This document shows, piece by piece, positions 6,244 through 10,610 of a stretch of DNA of 10,610 bases. Each line of letters starts with the position of its first letter. Within the stretch, counting starts at the first letter, position 1. Below the pieces are notes generated by a model. That model was not told the DNA's origin, did no database searches, and saw nothing but the letters and a program-made list of their open reading frames with translations. The translations under genes and the position numbers were made by a program. Source of the stretch: an uncultured bacterium (GTDB taxonomy: Bacteria; Armatimonadota; Zipacnadia; Zipacnadales; Zipacnadaceae); assembly GCA_937928475.1 (NCBI GenBank), contig CALFVE010000335.1, positions 1 to 10,610 on the forward strand, given 5' to 3'.

Positions 6244-8586
6244 TTAGAACTCCAGAGTCACCCAGGCGCGCTCCAGGGTCTGCGGGTGATGAAACGACTT
6301 AGCCACCTCGGCCTCGTTCAGCAGACAGAAACGGGTATCATCGGCAAGCAGATGCTCGGGAAAGGCGACCTGCCCGCCCGTCTCGACGATCGCCCGCGGC
6401 AGGCGCTCCTGAGCCAGATCAATTAGGCGCGCGGTGCGAATCCCCAGGTGCGCGACGCCCGGCGAGAGCAGGCGAACGAAGCGCGTCTCAGGCGGGACGT
6501 CAGCCGTGAAGGTGTAGTCGGTCGGCGCAGGATAGAAGTCAGTGGAAGCCGCCAGAGCGGAGCGGCCCAGAGGGACCGGCGTCCAGGTCTCCCCGTCCGG
6601 GGAGACCTCGGCCAGGAGGCGCTGCGCATTGGCTTCGGGCATCATCACCTCCACCACCAACCGCAGGCTCGCAAAGGGCGGTCTGCCCGGCGCGGGGTTC
6701 TCGGCAAAGGCGGCCAGTTCCTGCGCCCACTGTGCCGTCTTCTCCCACTCCTCCTGCATCCGCTGATGAACATCTTGCACCGGCTGAATCCCCTGCCGGT
6801 CCTGCTCCCAGAGGCGGGCCATCTCGGCGGCGTCCTGCCGTTGCCGCTCGGCAACCGCGGCGAGTTGCTGAGCGTAGCGGGTCAGGTCCCGCCCCGCTTC
6901 TGCTTGCCCGCGCCCAGCGAGCAGCGCGCGAGCGCTGAGAGCGGCCTCGTTGACCAGCCAGGCGCTGTCCAGCGCATTAACCCAGCGGCCAGCGCGCAGC
7001 CGGTAGTAGGGTAGCAGATGCGCAGCCAAGCCCGACTGGAAGACGGGGAGGTTCCGGCAGGCCTCCGCGGCCTGCTGCGCCAGCCGCCAGCGCTGCGCCT
7101 GGCCGCACTCGGGCAAATCGCGGCGGTAGCGCAGGAAGCGGGCCGGCCCCTGGCCCTCTCCGCCGGGGCTGCGCACATTATTGGCGTTGGCGGCCAGCAA
7201 AGTGACCGCCGCCATCTCCCGGGTGCCAAACAGCGCCTGCGCCAAGCGCGGATAGGCCGCCGGCGGCGGCTCCAGCAGCTGCGCCCAAGCGCAATCAGCG
7301 CCGTAAGCCAGCGCTCCGATGAATTCCCCCAGCAGTTGCTGGCTCATTTCCCACTGCGTCAAGTAGAGCCCCGCCGCGTCATAGAGCCGGGCGGTACGCG
7401 CGGCCGTGTAAGTCGGAAACTCGCGATCCCAGGGAGCCAGTAGCACCTCAAAGCCGGCCTCCCGCAACACGCCGGTCTGGTCAACTCGCTTCCAGTTCAG
7501 GTAGGGCACCGGCACTTTGTCCACGATCGGCTCGTAGTACCAGTCTATCATCAGAATGTCGCGCGGCAGGGACTCGATGATCTCCGGCCAGTAAAACAGC
7601 ATGTCGTCCCACATCTGCATCCGCTTGCCCCGCGCTGCCAGCAACTCGTGCAGGCGCTGCACATGCCGTCGGTAAATCTCTCCCTCACCGTGCTGCTCAC
7701 GCACCGGCGCGCAAAGGCTGCAGGAAGCCAGGATCCACGTCTCGTCCAGGCCGACGTTGAGGAACGGGGCGCTGAAGGCCGCCGCCAGGTCGTCAATCAT
7801 GCTCTCCAGCAGTTCCCAGGTTTCGGGCAGGGACGTGCAGATGACGTTGTTGGCGGTCATATGCCGGCGGAAGGCCGGGCCCTCCCGGGTCTCGCTGAGA
7901 TGCCGCCAATTGGGATGCTCCAGGAGCCAGTCGAAGTGCCCGAGCAGGTTGGGAGCGGGGATCAGCTGCATATGCCGCTCCCGGCAGAAGGCATCAAGTT
8001 CACGCGCCTGCGCGGGAGTGAGCGCATCGGGGCTGCAGGCCTCACGGCAGGTGGAATAGGCGAAGGCGTTCTCCAGGTAGAGGTAGCACTGGTTGAGTTT
8101 GAACCCCGCCATCAAGTCAACCGTGCGCTTGAGCGTGGCCATGCTCTCCATCTGCCGGCCCAGGTCAATCTGGAATCCGCGCCAGGGGTGGCGCGGCCAA
8201 TCCCGGATCTCCACGCAAGGGACGGTGCGCTGGGCGGCGGCGAGTTGCCGCAAGGTATGCAACCCGTAGTAAAGCCCGGCGGCATCGGAGGCGACCAGGG
8301 TAGCCCCCTGTGGATCGAGGCGCAGGGCATAGGATTCGGCCGAGGCGGGAGGCATGGGGCAAAGCGGCGCCGGCGGCTCACCGGCGCCGCCGACAAAGAG
8401 GGTGAGAGGCGGAAGCGGCTGCTCACTTCGCGGCAACTGGGGCCAGCAAGCCCGGACTGCCTCGAGACTGCCGGCGTTGCCGCAGAGCCGCAGCCTGCCG
8501 AGCGCAGGCGTCCATTCTCCGGAGAGAGACGCAATCTCCGCGGGCCGCGGCACCAAACCGAACTGCTCGCAACAGTCTGGGGACAT
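6244..8586 (-). CDS. GH20-family beta-N-acetylhexosaminidase-like enzyme
   Basis: From the ATG at 8586 the protein has 780 residues. It starts FGLVPRPAEI, a typical GH20 opening. A zincin-like GH20b domain (about residues 80-125: YALRLDP, AAGLYYGLHTLRQL) is followed by the catalytic TIM barrel (about 130-430), opening IRDWPRHPWRGFQIDLGR. The catalytic pair is Asp281-Glu282 in FLNVGLDETW; QMWDDML and YLTQWEM supply barrel Trp residues. About 300 more residues follow: a helical stretch and then a beta-rich part (RLVVEVMMPEANAQRLLAEV, SPDGETW) resembling F5/8-type or chitobiase C-terminal modules. GH20 enzymes remove terminal GlcNAc or GalNAc. No signal peptide is visible, so it should act in the cytoplasm on imported saccharides. 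The frame is open to 8706, but that extension runs into an inverted repeat (8697-8718); AAGGGA (8599-8604) sits 12 nt before 8586, and ATG 8598 is an alternative. It ends in TAA. Confidence 0.85.
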   Translation of the reverse strand: MSPDCCEQFGLVPRPAEIASLSGEWTPALGRLRLCGNAGSLEAVRACWPQLPRSEQPLPPLTLFVGGAGEPPAPLCPMPPASAESYALRLDPQGATLVASDAAGLYYGLHTLRQLAAAQRTVPCVEIRDWPRHPWRGFQIDLGRQMESMATLKRTVDLMAGFKLNQCYLYLENAFAYSTCREACSPDALTPAQARELDAFCRERHMQLIPAPNLLGHFDWLLEHPNWRHLSETREGPAFRRHMTANNVICTSLPETWELLESMIDDLAAAFSAPFLNVGLDETWILASCSLCAPVREQHGEGEIYRRHVQRLHELLAARGKRMQMWDDMLFYWPEIIESLPRDILMIDWYYEPIVDKVPVPYLNWKRVDQTGVLREAGFEVLLAPWDREFPTYTAARTARLYDAAGLYLTQWEMSQQLLGEFIGALAYGADCAWAQLLEPPPAAYPRLAQALFGTREMAAVTLLAANANNVRSPGGEGQGPARFLRYRRDLPECGQAQRWRLAQQAAEACRNLPVFQSGLAAHLLPYYRLRAGRWVNALDSAWLVNEAALSARALLAGRGQAEAGRDLTRYAQQLAAVAERQRQDAAEMARLWEQDRQGIQPVQDVHQRMQEEWEKTAQWAQELAAFAENPAPGRPPFASLRLVVEVMMPEANAQRLLAEVSPDGETWTPVPLGRSALAASTDFYPAPTDYTFTADVPPETRFVRLLSPGVAHLGIRTARLIDLAQERLPRAIVETGGQVAFPEHLLADDTRFCLLNEAEVAKSFHHPQTLERAWVTLEF

Positions 8587-8696
8587 GGCGCTTTTCATTC
8601 CCTTGAGGTCAAGATACGGGGGGATTCGCCCTGCGGCGAGCGAGGTCCTTTGCGGGGTGTCTCCGCGCCCGGAGGCTGGCGGTTCCTTCCACCTGC

Positions 8697-8718
8697 GGGC
8701 AGGCAAGGATGCCTGCCC
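8697..8718. repeat. Inverted repeat GGGCAGGCA/TGCCTGCCC, copy 1
   Basis: Perfect 9-bp arms (8697-8705 and 8710-8718) flank the 4-nt loop AGGA. A second, shorter copy lies at 8802-8817. The element sits upstream of the GH20-like gene and overlaps the open but unlikely N-terminal extension of its frame. No T-tract follows on either strand. Confidence 0.6.
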
Positions 8719-8721
8719 TAC

Positions 8722-8784
8722 GCGTCGCGCAGGCTCCCTCGCGTCGCGCAGGCTCCCTCACGTAGCGCAGGCTTCCAGCCTGCG
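8722..8784. repeat. 19-bp tandem repeat with terminal hairpin
   Basis: GCGTCGCGCAGGCTCCCTC is repeated exactly at 8722-8740 and 8741-8759. A degenerate third unit (8760-8778, ACGTAGCGCAGGCTTCCAG) follows, whose second half forms a perfect hairpin CGCAGGCT-TCC-AGCCTGCG (8766-8784). The degenerate unit is a better palindrome than the exact ones, suggesting the tandem copies are truncated derivatives. Sequences of this style, with 'CGCAGGCT..AGCCTGCG' hairpins, are common intergenic repeats in several environmental phyla; this is from general knowledge, not a search. Confidence 0.65.
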
Positions 8785-8801
8785 TCTGGTCAGCCTTCGG
8801 G

Positions 8802-8817
8802 CAGGCAGGGATGCCTG
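8802..8817. repeat. Inverted repeat CAGGCA/TGCCTG, copy 2
   Basis: Arms CAGGCA (8802-8807) and TGCCTG (8812-8817) flank the loop GGGA. With the preceding GGG it matches copy 1 (8697-8718) at 14 of 15 positions up to TGCCTG, then diverges. It ends about 80 bp before the stop of the BIG2 lipoprotein gene. Confidence 0.55.
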
Positions 8818-8900
8818 GTTCAGGCTCCTTCGGCGGGCAAGTGTGCTCCCCCTGCGCGACGGCACCGAGGGGCGCTTCTCAGGAGAAGACGACTGATACC

Positions 8901-9866
8901 CTACGAGGTGGGGAACTGCACCCGCAGAAGGCGCTGTTCACTCTCCACGATGGGGTCGCCGCCGGAGGGATTCGGGACCGTCGTCAGCGCGCGCACGATT
9001 CCTACCCCGGGCGCGAACCAGGCCGTGGTGTCGAAGGGCTGAGCGGTGATATCTACATCGTGCTCGCGTACCTGCAAGCAGGCGGTGTAGGTCCCTGCGG
9101 GCACCGTTACCGTGGCGTCGGTGGCCAGGATGTCCCAGTAGTGCTCCGGACGGAAGGGGTCGGTCCAATGCGCCCCCGCCAGCAGCGGCTCGCGCAGCCG
9201 GTAGTTGTAGTGCGGTACATCATGCGCCCCCTCACGCAAGTAGTAGATCTCGCGCAGGCCCATGTCATCGTGGCGCAGGTACATAGCGGCGGGAGGCTCG
9301 TGCGGGTCGGTGCCCTGGATCTGCAGTTCCCACCAGACCAGGCCCTCCAAAACCACCTGCCGCTGGCTGGTGACGGTGAGGGTAGCCTGCTGAGCGGGAC
9401 GGGCCCCCGTGGGGCTTACCGCAGTGCCGGTGTAGACCCACTGGTTGCCGACGGCGAAGGGATAGTAGATGGCGGTAGGGGTGGCGCCCGCCGCCACTAC
9501 CGAGACCGTGAGTGGGGGGGAAGTGAGGCGGCCGTAAGTGGCGGTGATCTGGGTGGTGCCGGGAGCCACTGCCCGGAGCAGGCCGCTAGCGCTGACCGTG
9601 GCGACGCTTGGGTCGCTGGAGTTCCAGGTAACACGCGTAGTCAGCGAGTACTCTTGCCCGACGCCGGTCTTGCCGGAGGCCAACAGTTGTACCTCGTCCC
9701 CGACGGTGGCCGCGATGGGCAGGACTCCGCTCTCGGTGACCCAGTAGTAGGCCAGGGCGAGGCTCACGAAGGCGGGGAGGCCTCCCCCACCTCCCCCACA
9801 GCCCAGCACCAGGCCAAGCAGCAAGCAGACTGTCAAGCTAGCGCAAAGCGGGGCTACTCGCTTCAT
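8901..9866 (-). CDS. Lipoprotein with a BIG2 domain
   Basis: This 321-residue protein starts MKRVAPL, has a hydrophobic stretch and the lipobox LVLGC, so Cys23 would be lipidated and the protein anchored on the outer side of a membrane. A run of six Gly follows the Cys as a linker. Residues about 43-125 form a bacterial Ig-like group 2 (BIG2) domain: VTWNSSDPSVATVSASGLLRAV followed by APGTTQITATYG is highly typical. Residues 133-321 open with YYPFAVGNQWVYTG and include VPAGTYTACLQVRE and WFAPGVGIVRAL. This pattern recurs in uncharacterised secreted proteins and is probably a beta-sandwich of unknown role. AGAGGA lies 5 nt before the ATG at 9866. No terminator with a T-tract is visible downstream; a small CTTCTC/GAGAAG dyad lies at 8875-8888. 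Adhesion or surface display is a guess from the BIG2 domain. It ends in TAG. Confidence 0.85.
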   Translation of the reverse strand: MKRVAPLCASLTVCLLLGLVLGCGGGGGGLPAFVSLALAYYWVTESGVLPIAATVGDEVQLLASGKTGVGQEYSLTTRVTWNSSDPSVATVSASGLLRAVAPGTTQITATYGRLTSPPLTVSVVAAGATPTAIYYPFAVGNQWVYTGTAVSPTGARPAQQATLTVTSQRQVVLEGLVWWELQIQGTDPHEPPAAMYLRHDDMGLREIYYLREGAHDVPHYNYRLREPLLAGAHWTDPFRPEHYWDILATDATVTVPAGTYTACLQVREHDVDITAQPFDTTAWFAPGVGIVRALTTVPNPSGGDPIVESEQRLLRVQFPTS

Positions 9867-9980
9867 CGGGTTCCTCTTCGGTTCGGGCGCGGCTATCGCT
9901 AACAGGACGTTGGCGCCGGGGGGTTTGTTCCCAAGAGGATAGTGTGGCGGCCACCAGGAAGGCCCTTCCCAGCCCCGGCT

Positions 9981-10610
9981 TCACACCGGCAGATTGCGCA
10001 AGAAGTCCACGGCTCGGATGGTGTCGCCCACGCGGTCCTGGCCGATCTCGCGCTCGATGGCAAAGAAGCCCTCGAAGCCGGCCTCGCGCAGGATCCTCAC
10101 ATAGCGCGGCCAGTCAATCCAGCCCTGGCCCAGGGGGACTTCCAGATGGCTGCCGTCCTCACGGACCAGGGCGTCCTTGGCGTGCGTGTGCCGTACCCAG
10201 GGGGTGAGCAGTTCGGCGCCGCGCTCGGGCTGGAAGTGCTCGTCGGCCCATTCCTTCGTCCAGGGCCGATCCCACATCTCCGCTAGCATCACCGGCCAAA
10301 TGATCAGGTTCGCGGGATCAAAGTTCACGCCTACCGCCGGGCTGTTGACGGTCTCTAGCACCTTCTTCAGCACCCAGGGCGGCTCGGGACCCGTCTCCCA
10401 GCACAGCGTTGCCCCCACCTTTTCCCCGTGTTCAGCGAGTTCCCCGACGGCGTCAATCGTCGCTGCCCAGCCGGGGTCGCTCTCCTCCCAGGGAATGACC
10501 CCGCAATGGGCCTGCCACAGACCGCACTCCAGATCGGCGGCGACCTCCAGAGCCCGCTTGCCCAGGGGAAGTATCTTCGCGTGTTCCTCGGGGTGCGCCA
10601 GTTCGCCAAT
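9981..10610 (-). CDS. Sugar-phosphate isomerase/epimerase, 5' end beyond window
   Basis: The frame is open from the right edge (10610) to the TGA at 9981, giving the C-terminal 209 residues of a xylose-isomerase-like TIM barrel (AP endonuclease 2 superfamily), usually about 270-300 residues. These enzymes isomerise or epimerise sugars with a divalent metal. Counting from the first codon in the window, candidate metal ligands are Glu72 in LCWETG, Asp98 in VNFDPANLI, His141/His143 in RHTHAKD and Glu186 in FAIERE. PLGQGWIDW (159-167) is the usual 'P.G.G..DW' loop. A shorter reading from GTG 10418 is possible but would cut the barrel; residues upstream of it (IGELAHPEEHAKIL, then EVAADLECGLWQAH) clearly continue the fold. 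The BIG2 lipoprotein gene starts 114 nt downstream on the same strand. The specific sugar cannot be inferred. Confidence 0.9.
   Translation of the reverse strand: MGELAHPEEHAKILPLGKRALEVAADLECGLWQAHCGVIPWEESDPGWAATIDAVGELAEHGEKVGATLCWETGPEPPWVLKKVLETVNSPAVGVNFDPANLIIWPVMLAEMWDRPWTKEWADEHFQPERGAELLTPWVRHTHAKDALVREDGSHLEVPLGQGWIDWPRYVRILREAGFEGFFAIEREIGQDRVGDTIRAVDFLRNLPV

Noticed and set aside
8611..8639. Promoter for the GH20-like gene (TATCTT at 8616-8611, minus strand)
   Set aside because: The matching -35 position agrees with consensus at only 3 of 6 bases, and the implied leader would leave the ribosome binding site at the very 5' end.
8587..8706. N-terminal extension of the GH20-like protein to ATG 8706
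   Set aside because: The extra 40 residues are low-complexity and reach into an inverted repeat. The typical GH20 beginning (LVPRPAEI) follows the ATG at 8586.
8722..8784. CRISPR array
   Set aside because: The 19-bp units abut with no spacers and only two are exact. No cas gene is present.
8875..8888. CTTCTC/GAGAAG dyad as terminator of the lipoprotein gene
   Set aside because: The loop would be only 2 nt and no T-tract follows on the minus strand.
7648..9042. Plus-strand open frame of 464 codons
   Set aside because: It is antisense to the GH20-like gene and the 3' end of the lipoprotein gene, and crosses the repeat cluster. The translation shows no domain.
9867..9980. Terminator or promoter in the spacer between isomerase and lipoprotein genes
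   Set aside because: A GGAAGG-G-CCTTCC dyad is present but has a 1-nt loop and no T-tract, and no convincing -35/-10 pair was found.

Overview
This is a GC-rich bacterial stretch (roughly 60-65% GC by eye) with eight intact or edge-truncated protein genes and one decayed gene. I found no tRNA, rRNA, CRISPR array, transposase or phage gene. Sugar-handling families (GH20-like hexosaminidase, Gfo/Idh/MocA oxidoreductase, sugar-phosphate isomerase/epimerase), a secreted PHP metallohydrolase relic, a Gly-rich lipoprotein and repeat-filled spacers fit an environmental heterotroph such as Armatimonadota, Planctomycetota or Verrucomicrobiota. That placement is inference from style only; no phylogenetic marker is present.

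Layout. Positions 1-1265 (minus) hold a PHP-domain (CehA/McbA-like) secreted hydrolase with a good ribosome binding site, signal peptide and metal ligands. It is broken by two in-frame TAG codons and a 7-bp duplication frameshift, and is followed by a hairpin-plus-T-tract terminator. Positions 1266-1694 are a divergent intergenic region with a palindrome and a sigma70-like promoter reading right. Plus-strand genes follow at 1695-3898: a small single-pass membrane protein with a DUF4878-like outer domain, a second single-pass membrane protein with a suspected LolA/LppX-like outer domain, a weak terminator, and a GNAT acetyltransferase. A large GC-rich stem-loop lies in the convergent spacer near 3954-3999.

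From 8586 down to 4078 (minus) run a GH20-family hexosaminidase-like enzyme, a Gfo/Idh/MocA oxidoreductase 45 nt later, and, after a 234-nt repeat-containing spacer, a nitrilase-superfamily C-N hydrolase. The first two look like an operon. Together they suggest intracellular processing of an amino-sugar-type glycoside, but no substrate can be read from the sequence. Further right on the minus strand are a repeat cluster (8697-8817), a BIG2-domain lipoprotein (8901-9866) and the 3' two-thirds of a sugar-phosphate isomerase/epimerase running off the right edge.

No clearly novel system is visible. The items most worth a second look are the freshly broken PHP gene, the predominance of TAG as terminal stop codon (6 of 8 genes), the intergenic inverted and tandem repeat families, and the uncharacterised GH20/oxidoreductase/C-N hydrolase cluster.
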